64,000 bases of DNA. Origin: Fulvimarina sp039652615. Its GTDB lineage: Bacteria > Pseudomonadota > Alphaproteobacteria > Rhizobiales > Rhizobiaceae. Shown piece by piece: positions 15,764-25,800 of this stretch. Where the stretch lies: NCBI RefSeq assembly GCF_039652615.1, contig NZ_JBDJAC010000010.1:1-64000 (forward strand), read 5' to 3'. A model generated the notes under the pieces. That model saw only the letters and a program-made list of their open reading frames with translations, was not told where the DNA came from and did no database searches. Positions within the stretch are counted from its first letter, which is position 1; the number at the start of each line of letters is the position of its first letter. A program made the translations under genes and the position numbers.

Positions 15764-17749
15764 ATGCCTTTGACCGACACTGGCTCGAGGGGAAGAGGGG
15801 TCTTGGCCCAATCGAAGCCGGCTTTTGGCGATGAACCACCGCTTTTGGTGGACCGTCGCCGCAAGCCCGATCGCAGACAAGTATCGCTTCGCTGGCTGGC
15901 CGGCACGCTCCTGACGGGCGTGACGTCGAGCGCACTCATGGGTATCGCTCTGTCGGCGGCCCTTGAAGGCGGCGCCGGTGTCTCGCGCCCGAGCCAGCTG
16001 GCGACGCAACTCGCGGACGTTGCGGACGTCGCGGAAAAGGGCGCGCGGGTCATTGCGACCGCCCTCCCCCTTGCAAGCTCCCATCAGGTCGTCGAACTCT
16101 CGACCATCGTCAGAGAGGGCGATCGGGACGTCGTCTCGACCCAACCCTTCGCGCTGGTCAACATGCTGCTGGCCGCCCGTCATCCGACGAGCCAGGAATA
16201 TCCGGACTTCAATCCGCTCGCCATCATGTCGGAAGCGGAGGAGCCGGCCTCCGACACCAACAACGATTCGGATCGTCTCTCTCTTGCGGCGACCCAAATC
16301 TACGGCGAGCGCGTCGATACCGACATCACCCTCAAGGTTTCGGACTTTTCGTTCGACGAATCGACCTACGAGAACACCCCGCCGCTGACATCCGAGACGG
16401 CAGAGCAGCTCGTTCGCCAGGCGATGCCGGGCCTCAGTAACGAGCCGGTTCAGGTCGCATCCCTTTCGAGGGTCGATCCGTTCCGGTTTGGTTTTGCCAG
16501 CGAGGCCGACGGCTACGAGCCGGGCTCGGCCTTTCGCATCATCCAGGAAAACGTCTCCTTCGAGCCCTCGGAGACGGCCAATGAGCATCCTCGCTTCTAC
16601 GAGGAAATCCTGCCCCTTCGAGAAGCCAAACCAGTCAAGGATGCCCTGGCGGGTCTGAGCGAGCGCGGCATCGAAAGCGATGAGGCCGCCACCGCCCTCG
16701 ACGACCTTCTGGGCGATACGGCGCTCAAGGCCGGCGATGCCCTGCGTCTCGGCATCGAAAGCACTGGCGAAAAGCGCGAGGTCGTCCGCCTCTCGGCCTA
16801 TCGCGGCAAGAAACATCTCGGCACGATCGCCAAGACCAAGGACGACATCTTCGAAGAGGGTCTTGCGCCGGAAATGGCGGACTCGGTCGCGGCGATCTTC
16901 GACGAGCGGGAAAGCGAGGCGCCGATCCGCTCCGACATGCCGACGATCTACGACGGCATATTCCAGGCGGGTCTTGCCTATGGTTTCGACACGATGATGT
17001 GTCAGGAGCTCGTTCGCACGATTGCCAGCGATGTCGATCTGCAGGCACGCCTCTCGCCGACGGACAGGCTGTCGGTCTTCTATACTATGGACGAAGCGCG
17101 CGAGGGCCAGGGCGCTTCGCGGTCGGACATCCTCTTCGTGCATCTCGAAATCGGCGACATGGAAAAGCGGCTCTATCGCTTCAAACCGGATGGCGCCGAT
17201 CACGCATCCTATTTCGACAGCGAAGGCCGCAGCGCCCGTCAGTTCCTGATCCGCAAGCCGGTGCCCCGCGGCCGGTTCACCTCGTCCTTCTCCACCGGAC
17301 GAAAACATCCCGTCCTCGGCTATGTCCGCCCCCACTGGGGCGTCGACTGGGCGGCACCGCGCGGAACGCCGATTCTTGCGGCCGCGAGCGGGACGATCCT
17401 CGAAGCGGGCTGGAAGTCGGGCTATGGCCGACATATCAAGATCAAGCACGCCAATGGCTATGTGACGTCCTATTCGCACCAGTCCGGCTTCGCCAAGGGG
17501 ATCAGCCCCGGCGCGCGCGTCACTCAGGGGCAAGTGATCGGCTATGTCGGCTCGACCGGCCTTTCGACCGGCAACCATCTTCACTACGAGATCGAGGTCA
17601 ACAGCAAGAAGGTCGATCCGATGCGCATCAAGGTGGGCTCGGAAACAGTGCTCACAGGCGACGATCTCACGACCTTCAACCTCGAGCGCGAACGCATCGA
17701 CGCACTCATCGCGGAACGCTTCGACGCCCCCCAGATCGCCGAGCGTTGA
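15764..17749 (+). CDS. M23 family metallopeptidase, membrane-anchored
   Basis: A 661-residue protein. A cytoplasmic N-terminus ending RRQVSLRWL is followed by one membrane segment (about residues 45-68), then a long periplasmic region and a C-terminal M23 (LytM/peptidase_M23) domain. Zinc and catalytic residues are complete: H and D in RPHWGVDWAAPRGTP, and the HxH in STGNHLHYEIEV. It should be a peptidoglycan DD- or LD-endopeptidase. I chose the ATG giving MPLTDTGSRG because the sequence from there resembles rhizobial homologues; the open frame reaches a TTG at 15707. It is a single gene before the acpXL cluster. Confidence 0.9.
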   Translation: MPLTDTGSRGRGVLAQSKPAFGDEPPLLVDRRRKPDRRQVSLRWLAGTLLTGVTSSALMGIALSAALEGGAGVSRPSQLATQLADVADVAEKGARVIATALPLASSHQVVELSTIVREGDRDVVSTQPFALVNMLLAARHPTSQEYPDFNPLAIMSEAEEPASDTNNDSDRLSLAATQIYGERVDTDITLKVSDFSFDESTYENTPPLTSETAEQLVRQAMPGLSNEPVQVASLSRVDPFRFGFASEADGYEPGSAFRIIQENVSFEPSETANEHPRFYEEILPLREAKPVKDALAGLSERGIESDEAATALDDLLGDTALKAGDALRLGIESTGEKREVVRLSAYRGKKHLGTIAKTKDDIFEEGLAPEMADSVAAIFDERESEAPIRSDMPTIYDGIFQAGLAYGFDTMMCQELVRTIASDVDLQARLSPTDRLSVFYTMDEAREGQGASRSDILFVHLEIGDMEKRLYRFKPDGADHASYFDSEGRSARQFLIRKPVPRGRFTSSFSTGRKHPVLGYVRPHWGVDWAAPRGTPILAAASGTILEAGWKSGYGRHIKIKHANGYVTSYSHQSGFAKGISPGARVTQGQVIGYVGSTGLSTGNHLHYEIEVNSKKVDPMRIKVGSETVLTGDDLTTFNLERERIDALIAERFDAPQIAER

Positions 17750-17909
17750 GGCGATATCGGGCGCGATGCGTCATCAAACGGTCACAGGGCTGCAGCAAGC
17801 GGGCCACATGAGAAAGCCTTAAGGCATCCGATCGCTTTCAATCGGCGAACCGATTCCCTATAGCTTCGCTCGAATTTTCAGGTTCCATTCACAAAAAAGC
17901 GAGACTCCA

Positions 17910-18191
17910 GTGTCGTCCACATTCGACAAGGTTGCCGACATCATCGCCGAAACGAGCGAAATCGAACGGGAAACGATTACGCCCGAGAGCCATGTGATCA
18001 ACGATCTCGGCATCGACTCACTCGATTTCCTCGACATCGTCTTTGCGATCGACAAGGAATTCGGCATCAAGATCCCGCTGGAAAAGTGGACCCAGGAGGT
18101 CAACGAGGGCGAGGTCGAGACCGAGGAATACTTCATCATGAAGAACCTCTGCGCCAAGATCGACGAGCTGCGCGCCGAAAAGGCCGCCTGA
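17910..18191 (+). CDS. acpXL: Acyl carrier protein AcpXL
   Basis: A 93-residue acyl carrier protein specialised for the very-long-chain (27-hydroxy-C28) fatty acid of rhizobial and Brucella lipid A. The phosphopantetheine attachment site is Ser in LGIDSLDFLDIV. It is longer at the C-terminus than housekeeping AcpP, as AcpXL proteins are. The start codon is GTG. It leads the cluster acpXL, two ketosynthases, a reductase-like gene and lpxXL, all on the plus strand with short gaps. Confidence 0.95.
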   Translation: MSSTFDKVADIIAETSEIERETITPESHVINDLGIDSLDFLDIVFAIDKEFGIKIPLEKWTQEVNEGEVETEEYFIMKNLCAKIDELRAEKAA

Positions 18192-18267
18192 CCTCGTCTC
18201 GATCAGACGCCCGCCCGTCGGACCCAACCCAGTCTTTTTCAAGCACCAACCACTTCGGCCAGCTAGC

Positions 18268-19464
18268 ATGTCCAACACTTCCCGCGACGTTCTCGTGACC
18301 GGCATCGGACTTGTCTCCTCGCTCGGGGAAGGGCTCGACGTGCATCTGGAGCATTTTTCGGCAAGTGCGCCCGCGCCGGTGCTCGAGCACGAGGCCTACG
18401 CCCCCTACTCCGTCCATCCGCTCCCGGAGATCGACTGGTCGAAGCAGATCCCCAAGCGCGGCGACCAGCGCCAGATGGACACCTGGCAGAAGCTCGGCAC
18501 CTATGCCGCGGGTCTTGCCCTGGAAGACGCGGGCATTCCGTTCGACGAAGGGGTCCGCTCGGAAATCGACATGGTGGTGGCCGCCGGTGGCGGTGAGCGC
18601 GACACGTCGGTCGACGCGATGGTCATGGAGCGCGCCCGCAAGACGAACGCGCCCGAAAGGGTCATCAACGAAACCCTTTCGACCGAGCTGCGGCCGACGC
18701 TCTTTCTCGCCCAGCTTTCCAACCTTCTCGCCGGCAATATCTCGATCGTCCAGAAGGTCACCGGATCGTCGCGCACCTTCATGGGTGAGGAAGCGGCCGG
18801 CATCTCCGCACTTTATTCCACGCGCGCGCGCATCGCGGCCGGCCAGAGCGAGATCGCGCTTGTCGGCGGCTCGTTTTCGGCAGAGCGGCGCGACCTGATC
18901 CTTAACTTCGATCTCGCCGAGCTTATGCTGAAAAGCGAATGGGCTCCGGTGCTCGCGCGTCAGGCGGGCAAGGATGGGATTGCCGTCGGCAGCGTCGGCG
19001 CGTTCCTCATTCTCGAATCCCCGGAACATGCTGAAAAGCGCGGCGCGAAGGTTTACGCCAAGCTCGTCTCGGCCGTCGGTGACCGCGGCAAGCGTGACGG
19101 GGACAAGACCGCCAGGCGCTTCGCCGAGCTCTTGCCCGAGATCGATATGTCGGACCTTCTCCTTCTCACCGGCGCGAGCGGCATTGCCGATCATGCCCGC
19201 ATCGAGATCGAGGCGCTCGACAAGGCCTATCCGGATGCCGCGCGCATCGCCTATGGCTCTCTGATGGGCCATTCCTTCGAAGCCCATGTTCCCGCCGGTA
19301 TCGCGCTCGCGGCCGGTGCCTTGTCGCGAGGCTCGATGTTGACGCCGACCGATCCCGCGAACGAGCGGGCGCAAAGCGCCGCTGCAAAGCGCGCACTGGT
19401 CACGTCGATCGGCCATCTTCATGCCGAGGGCGCCTGTTATCTGGAAGCTGTGGACGGATACTGA
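18268..19464 (+). CDS. fabF2XL: Ketosynthase-like protein of the C28 fatty-acid cluster, Cys absent
   Basis: A 398-residue thiolase-fold ketosynthase of the FabF class. In the nucleophile region, where active FabF enzymes have TACASG, this protein has VTGSSRTFMGEEAAG, so the catalytic Cys is missing. The C-terminal His motifs are partly kept (GSLMGHSFEAHVPAG). It probably acts as a chain-length or partner subunit for the next gene product, like KS-beta proteins. This matches the second ketosynthase of the rhizobial acpXL cluster. It follows acpXL by 76 bases, and no fabZXL dehydratase lies between, which is unusual. Confidence 0.87.
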   Translation: MSNTSRDVLVTGIGLVSSLGEGLDVHLEHFSASAPAPVLEHEAYAPYSVHPLPEIDWSKQIPKRGDQRQMDTWQKLGTYAAGLALEDAGIPFDEGVRSEIDMVVAAGGGERDTSVDAMVMERARKTNAPERVINETLSTELRPTLFLAQLSNLLAGNISIVQKVTGSSRTFMGEEAAGISALYSTRARIAAGQSEIALVGGSFSAERRDLILNFDLAELMLKSEWAPVLARQAGKDGIAVGSVGAFLILESPEHAEKRGAKVYAKLVSAVGDRGKRDGDKTARRFAELLPEIDMSDLLLLTGASGIADHARIEIEALDKAYPDAARIAYGSLMGHSFEAHVPAGIALAAGALSRGSMLTPTDPANERAQSAAAKRALVTSIGHLHAEGACYLEAVDGY

Positions 19465-19501
19465 TGCCTTTTCGCGTTTCCGCAGAAAGACGTTTCGCAC
19501 A

Positions 19502-20782
19502 ATGACGACACAGACTCGCGATCACCTCGGACGTTCGATCATCGCTGTCACCGGTCTCGGCGCCGTGTCCGCACTCGGCCGTGGCATCGAGGAAAACTGG
19601 ACCAAGTTGACGAGCGGCACGTCCGGCATCCACCGGATCGAGCGTTTCGACACCGAGGGCCTGAGAACGACGATCAGCGGCTCCGTCGACTTCATGCTGG
19701 GCAAGGACGCAAGCTCCGTCGACCTGTCTTACGCGATGGCGGAAGCCGCCGGCGCGGAAGCCGTCACCATGGCAGGCTTCCCGGACGACGATTTCGGCGG
19801 TCCGCTTTTCCTCGCAGCCCCTCCGGTCGAGATGGAATGGCGCTTCCGCCTTGCGCTCGACGGCAAGGATGGCGCTGCGCGCGAGGACGCCAGCTATGAG
19901 CGCCTGCTTGAGATCGCCCGCAAACATCCGGACCGCGCGATCTACAATTCCACCCAGTGCAGCCGGATTTCCGAACTTCTGGCCGATCGTCTCGGCACCC
20001 GTGGTCTGCCGATCACCCTCTCGACGGCCTGTGCCTCCGGCGCAAGCGCCATCCAGCTCGGCGTCGAGGCGATCCGGCGCGGCGAGACGGCGCGCGCGAT
20101 CTGCATCGGGACGGATGGCTCGATCAGCCAGGAATCCCTGATTCGCTTCTCGCTGCTCTCCGCACTTTCGACGGCGAACGACGATCCGGCGAAGGCTTCC
20201 AAGCCCTTCTCCAAGGATCGGGACGGCTTCGTCATGGCCGAAGGCGCGGGCGCGCTGGTGCTCGAATCTCTCGACAGCGCCCTTGCGCGCGGCGCGAAGG
20301 TTCATGGTCTCATCCTCGGCTGCGGCGAGCGGGCGGACGACTTCCACCGCACGCGCTCCAAGCCCGATGGCTCGCCGATCATCGGGGCCATCAAGGCTGG
20401 CATCGAGGATGCCGGCCTCACCCCCGACGATATCGACTACATCAACGCCCACGGCACCTCGACGCCTGAGAACGACCGTATGGAGGCGACCGGCCTTGCC
20501 GCTGTCTTCGGGGACGCTCTCGCCTCGACGCCGATCTCGTCCAACAAGTCGATGATTGGCCACACCCTGACCGCCGCCGGCGCAATCGAGGCGGTGTTCT
20601 CGATCCTCTCCTTGCGCGAAGGCGTTTTGCCGCCGACGATCAATTACGAAGTGCCGGACCCGAAAATCGAACTCGATGTGGTGCCGAACGAAGCCCGTAA
20701 GGCCGAGATCCGCACCGTCCTGTCGAACTCGTTCGGCTTTGGCGGCCAGAACGCCTGCCTCGTCTTCGGCCGCGCGAACTGA
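19502..20782 (+). CDS. fabF1XL: Beta-ketoacyl-ACP synthase of the C28 fatty-acid cluster
   Basis: A 426-residue FabF-type ketosynthase with a full catalytic set: Cys in LSTACASGASAIQ, His in YINAHGTSTPEND, Lys in SNKSMIGHTLTAAG, and the FGFGGQNA glycine loop. It condenses malonyl-ACP onto growing chains on AcpXL to reach C28. The ATG giving MTTQTRD follows the previous stop by 37 bases; the upstream in-frame extension overlaps the previous gene. It is paired with the Cys-less ketosynthase before it. Confidence 0.93.
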   Translation: MTTQTRDHLGRSIIAVTGLGAVSALGRGIEENWTKLTSGTSGIHRIERFDTEGLRTTISGSVDFMLGKDASSVDLSYAMAEAAGAEAVTMAGFPDDDFGGPLFLAAPPVEMEWRFRLALDGKDGAAREDASYERLLEIARKHPDRAIYNSTQCSRISELLADRLGTRGLPITLSTACASGASAIQLGVEAIRRGETARAICIGTDGSISQESLIRFSLLSALSTANDDPAKASKPFSKDRDGFVMAEGAGALVLESLDSALARGAKVHGLILGCGERADDFHRTRSKPDGSPIIGAIKAGIEDAGLTPDDIDYINAHGTSTPENDRMEATGLAAVFGDALASTPISSNKSMIGHTLTAAGAIEAVFSILSLREGVLPPTINYEVPDPKIELDVVPNEARKAEIRTVLSNSFGFGGQNACLVFGRAN

Positions 20783-20827
20783 TAGAGCCCTCGCGCGAAA
20801 CCTTTATTCAGAACGAAAGCCTGCGGC

Positions 20828-21862
20828 ATGCGCGCACTTCAGCTTGTCGGTGACAAGGACCTCAAGATCGTCGATCTGCCCGAACCGGAAGCGCCGGGGC
20901 CTGGCGAGGTTACGGTAAGGGTCGCGACGGTTGCCCTGAATCATATCGATGTCTGGGGCTGGCGCGGCATGGCGTTTGCCAAGCGCAAGATGCCGCTCGT
21001 CATCGGCGCGGAGGCCTCTGGCGTCGTGACCGCGCTCGGTCAGGGCGTGTCCTCGCTGCTTCCCGGCCAACTCGTCTCGATTTATGGCGCGCGCACCTGC
21101 GGGCTCTGCAAGCCCTGCCGCGAAGGCCGTGACAATCTCTGCGAGCATGTCTCGGGCGTCCACGGGTTCCATCTCGACGGGTTCGCCCAGGAATACGTCA
21201 ATCTTCCAGCCCGGCTTCTGGTCCCCGCACCTCCCGGCTGCGATGCGGTCGGCGCGGCGCTCGCGCCCGTCACCTTCGGCACGGTCGAGCACATGCTCTT
21301 CGACAACGCCAGGCTCGAACCCGGCGAGACGATCCTCATCCATGCGGGCGGCTCGGGCATCGGATCGGTGGCGATCCAGCTAGCCAAGAAGATCGGCTGC
21401 ACGGTCATCACCACGGTCGGGTCCGACGACAAGGTCGAGAGGGCCAAGACCCTCGGTGCGGATCACGTCATCAACTATCGCGAAGACCGGTTCGAGGGCG
21501 TCACCCGCAAGCTGACGAAGAAGAAAGGCGTCGACGTCGTCTTCGAGCATGTGGGCAAGGACACCTTCGCCGGCTCCATGCTGTGCATGAAGCGCGGTGG
21601 TCGGCTGGTGACCTGCGGCTCGACCTCCGGCGTTTCGACCGACATCAACCTCATGATGCTCTTCCAGCAGCAGCTGAAATTCTTCGGCTCCTTCGGCTGC
21701 CGGATGGAGAACATGGCCAACGCCATGCAGAAGATCGCCCGGGGTATCGTCCATCCGGTCATCGACACCGAGGTGACAATGGACGAGATCGAGGTCGCCC
21801 TCAAGCGGATGGAAGGCCGTCAGGTCTTCGGCAAAGTCATCCTGAAAATGAGCGACGCCTGA
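20828..21862 (+). CDS. Zinc-type alcohol dehydrogenase-like reductase of the acpXL cluster
   Basis: A 344-residue medium-chain dehydrogenase/reductase. The N-terminal GroES-like domain has the structural zinc Cys set in YGARTCGLCKPCREGRDNLC; the NADP-binding fold is at ILIHAGGSGIGSVAIQLAK. In rhizobia the gene at this place (adh2XL) belongs to the very-long-chain fatty-acid module and is thought to act as a reductase in chain elongation. Its exact substrate is not settled. It lies between fabF1XL and lpxXL with gaps of 45 and 28 bases. Confidence 0.88.
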   Translation: MRALQLVGDKDLKIVDLPEPEAPGPGEVTVRVATVALNHIDVWGWRGMAFAKRKMPLVIGAEASGVVTALGQGVSSLLPGQLVSIYGARTCGLCKPCREGRDNLCEHVSGVHGFHLDGFAQEYVNLPARLLVPAPPGCDAVGAALAPVTFGTVEHMLFDNARLEPGETILIHAGGSGIGSVAIQLAKKIGCTVITTVGSDDKVERAKTLGADHVINYREDRFEGVTRKLTKKKGVDVVFEHVGKDTFAGSMLCMKRGGRLVTCGSTSGVSTDINLMMLFQQQLKFFGSFGCRMENMANAMQKIARGIVHPVIDTEVTMDEIEVALKRMEGRQVFGKVILKMSDA

Positions 21863-21890
21863 TCGTGCGGCCCGCCGCATCCATAGCATC

Positions 21891-22823
21891 ATGAATCCAC
21901 GCTTCATGAAACTGGCGCTTCGCACGAAGCGCGTCACCGACTGGCTGATTGCGAAGATCCTCTTCGCCCTCCTCTCGATCGTGCGCATCCTGCCGCCGGA
22001 AACCGGGCTTTGGCTCGCCGATCGTGTCGCCCGCACGCTGGGCCCGTTTACGCCGCGCCACAAGCTCGCCGTGCACAATCTCAAGCGCGCCTTTCCCGAG
22101 AAGGACGATCGCTGGATCGAGACCACGGCCCGGAGCAATTGGGGCCATATCGGTCGCATGGCGGCCGAGTTCGTCTTTCTGGACGATCTCTTCGACTTCG
22201 ACGATTCGCGGCCCAACACAGGCCGGATCGAGGTCGAGGGCATCGAGACCTTCATCGAGCTGAGGGATCGAAAGGGTCCATTCATCTTCTTCACCGGCCA
22301 TATGGGCTGTTTCGAGCTTCTTCCGATCGGCGCGGCATCCTACGATCTGGAATTCACAGCCCTCTTCCGTCAGCCGAACAACCGCTATGTCGCCGAGCGG
22401 GTTCTGGCTGCCCGGCACACGGCCGGCGGACATCTCGTCCCCTCAAAGACAGGTGCGACCTGGGCTCTCGCGGGCATTTTGAAGGGCGGCGGCTCGGTCG
22501 GCGTTCTCGTCGATCAGAAATTTCGGCGCGGCGTGACGACGGACTTTTTCGGCCTGCCCTGCAAGTCCAATCCGCTTCTCCCGAAACTCGCCCGTCAATA
22601 CGGCGCGGAGGTCTATCCGGCGCGCTGCATCCGCCTCGACAAGTCACGCTATCGGCTGGAACTCCAGCCACGGCTCGAACTACCGCGCGGCACCGATGGC
22701 GAGATCGATATCGCAGCCAGCTGTCAGGCGCTCAACGATGTGGTCGAGGGCTGGGTGCGCGAATATCCCGAACAGTGGATGTGGTTTCACGATCGCTGGA
22801 ACCAGAAGAAAAAACTTCCCTGA
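21891..22823 (+). CDS. lpxXL: Lipid A very-long-chain acyltransferase LpxXL
   Basis: A 310-residue inner-membrane acyltransferase of the LpxL/HtrB family. The catalytic H(x4)E motif is in TGHMGCFELLP (near residue 130), and VLVDQKFRRGVTTDFFG matches the second family block. A hydrophobic N-terminal helix anchors it. It transfers the C28 acyl chain from AcpXL to lipid A. It is the last gene of the cluster; the convergent AsmA gene ends 44 bases later. Confidence 0.93.
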   Translation: MNPRFMKLALRTKRVTDWLIAKILFALLSIVRILPPETGLWLADRVARTLGPFTPRHKLAVHNLKRAFPEKDDRWIETTARSNWGHIGRMAAEFVFLDDLFDFDDSRPNTGRIEVEGIETFIELRDRKGPFIFFTGHMGCFELLPIGAASYDLEFTALFRQPNNRYVAERVLAARHTAGGHLVPSKTGATWALAGILKGGGSVGVLVDQKFRRGVTTDFFGLPCKSNPLLPKLARQYGAEVYPARCIRLDKSRYRLELQPRLELPRGTDGEIDIAASCQALNDVVEGWVREYPEQWMWFHDRWNQKKKLP

Positions 22824-22866
22824 GCGCCTGAGCGGCGGTCGGTTCATGCCGATCAATCGATCGGTT

Positions 22867-25800
22867 TCAAAATCCGAGGGACAAGGGGTCCCTGACGCCT
22901 GGTGGACGTTCGAATGAATCCGGCGCCGCCGGGCCTGACCCATCCCCAGCGTTTTCGAAATCGAGCTTCGGTTCGCTGGTGTTTTTTGGCGGATCGGCAT
23001 CCGATGCAGCCGGCACGACTTTCGGCGGCGGTGCCTGTTCCGCGCGCGCCTCCGGAGCCGGCACGGCCGCGTCCTGCGAGGCGGCTTCGCCCTGAGGTTC
23101 CAGGGCCGGCGCGCTTTTCTCCTCGCGTCTCCGGTCGAGCCAGCGATAGAATCGCGTCTCCCGGCGGAGCCGCAGCGTTTCCTCCAGCCGCTCCTGCATG
23201 GCCTCGACACGGGCCTGCTCGCGTTCGAGGGCACGAACGGCCAGATAATTGGCAAGAACGGTATCGTTCCTTTCGAGCAGCGGCGCCGTGAACGGCCCCT
23301 TCAGCGTGTAGCGCACCTCCGGCTGTGCCCCTTCGACAGCCGCATCACCGGGATCGATCTCCAGACGCAGATCGGCGTCCACATCGAAATCGGAAAGATC
23401 GAGCCGTCCGGACATCGTCAGATCGCTGCCAGTCTCCGAAACCGTCACAGGCGGCAGGATCACCGTTCCTGCGTTGACGGAATACCCGCTGACAAGGCGC
23501 GGTATCTGGAAAGCTTCATCCTTGGAGATCGTGTCGAAGGCTCCCGGGGTATCCTCGTCCGCCGAAAAATTCTCGCCATCCGCCGCGGCGAGAAGCGCGT
23601 CCATCGGCGCGGAGGGCACACCGGGAATAACAAGCCCGACAGCAGTCACCTCGCCGGCCCCTGCCATTGCCGATATCAGGCCCTCGGCCGATTGTGCGGT
23701 CCCATCGAGCTTGGCTGTCACGGTCAGATCGGAGTTGTCGCCATCGCCGGCAAGCCCTGGCGCGATCATTGATACCCGAAGCTCGTCGCCCCTCAGATCG
23801 GCGCTGAAGCTGCCGAGACCATCGAGATTGCGAACCATGAGATCGCCGGCGATATCGCCGCCCAAAACGCGGCCCGAGATGCCAGTCAGCGAAAGCTCAC
23901 GCGCCGACGACGAGAGGGCAGCCGAAAACTCGTCGATCTGAAGATCGCCGATATCGGCCCGTCCGGTTCTCAAACTGATGGAAACCGGGACATCGGGCAA
24001 AAGGGAAGACGTGAAGGGAGCGGTAGACCAGATCTGATCGCCCGCCCCGAGCGGGTCGACGCCATAGACCAGCCGCGCGAGCCAGGGAAGCGAGAGCCGG
24101 TCGGCGCTCAGCCGGCCGGTGATGCCATCGCCATCAGAGATTTCGAGATCGCCTTCAAGCGCCTGCCCGGCGAGCGAGCCAGAGAGCTCCGATACCTGCC
24201 AGCGATCGCCGGAATAGCCGATACTTGCGACAAGATCGGCGTCAAGATCGGCACGCGTCTCTTCGCTCAGCGCGGCATCGATATCGAATGCATCGAGCCA
24301 GGGGCCGAGAGATTGGCTCGACAGCCGGACGCTCGCGTCAACATTTTCGACGCCGTGATCGGTGAGATCGAGAACGCTTTCCAGATCACCTTCCGTCTGG
24401 GGCGTGCGCAATGTCGCGCTGACCACCGCAGGGCCACGGGCTGACGCCGAAATCGAGGTTTCGAGTTCGAGCGGCCCTTCGATCGCGGTTTCGCGCGCCG
24501 GCAGTCCGAGTTGGGTCAGAAGCGCCGCCGGCCGATCGGTCTCCAGCCGCAGATCGAGGCCGATCCGGCCGCTCAGCTGCAGGGCCCGGAACCCGTTCTC
24601 GATGGCGGCGGAGAAATCGATATTCGTTTCTGCGGCGGTGCCATCCAGCCGGATCAGAAGTGTCGGCGAGCCTGTCCCGCGTTCGATCGATTCGATTTCT
24701 CCTGACAGCGCGAGGGGGCCGAGTGCACTCCCGCGCGAGCGCAGAACCTCGATCAGCGGCGTTTCGGGAAGAACGCGATCGAGAAAAGCGAGGAATTGCG
24801 CAGGATCATCGGAATTCAGATCCAGCTCGATCTTGCCCTCGGCGTCCGCACCGAGACCACTAAACTGGCCCGTTCCGGAAAAGGAAGCGCCGGCCAGACC
24901 GTCGACATCGAGTTTGGCGATCGCCAGCACCGTGCCATCGTAAAGGAAGTCCGCATCGACCCTGTCCGCCTCGAAGGCTCCGTACTCAACGGGTCCTGCA
25001 TCAAGAGCGATGTCGTAGCGCGAAACGCTCGTCATCGGCGTTTGCGAGCCGGTCGCCATGGCGCCCAATGCGCGCAAGGCTTCGAGATCGGTCTCACCGC
25101 CCGTCAACCGCGCTGTCAGACGCCCGCCGGCATCGTTCGAAACGCGCTCGATCATGCCGGTCAGCGTGCTGCCGTCGAGATCGATTTCCAGATCGCGGAA
25201 GGTCTGCCGCGCAGGACCGAGATCGACACTGGCGGAGAAACCTGCCCTTTCGAGATCGCGAATCACCGGATCGACATCGCCGGTCAGCCAGTCGGACAGG
25301 CCCGACGGCTGGCGCGATGCGACCAAAAGGTCGCCCCTGAAGCCCAGAGCCGGGTCAAGCCGCAACACGCCATCGGCCTCGACCCGGGTGCGGCCCGGAA
25401 GCTCGACGCTCAAGCCATCGAGCAACCAGCCATTCGAGGCCGGCATCGCTCGGAAGGACAGGCTTCGCAGCGTCGTATCACCAATCGTGACGACTGGTAG
25501 GGACAGCTGGATAACGCCGTCGATGTGGGGCTTTGGAATTTCACGCAGGATGTCACGCACACCCTCCAGCCGCTCTGACAGATTGTGATAGGCGGGCTCC
25601 TTGGACGCTGCGAACGCCTGCTGCCTGCGGGCGAGCTCGTCGACGTCGAAACTCTCGCCTTCAAGCGCCACCGTGAAACCGGGTGCGCCATTGCGGACAA
25701 AGAGCTCTCCTCGACCGGCCAGGACGTAGGGTTGGCCGTCAGCGCCGACCTCGACCCTGAGGGCCTCGCTGACCGCGCGATCAGCCGTAATCTCGATCGA

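Noticed and set aside
15644..17584. 646-codon minus-strand open frame over the M23 peptidase gene
   Set aside because: Antisense shadow; the plus-strand frame carries the complete M23 zinc motifs.
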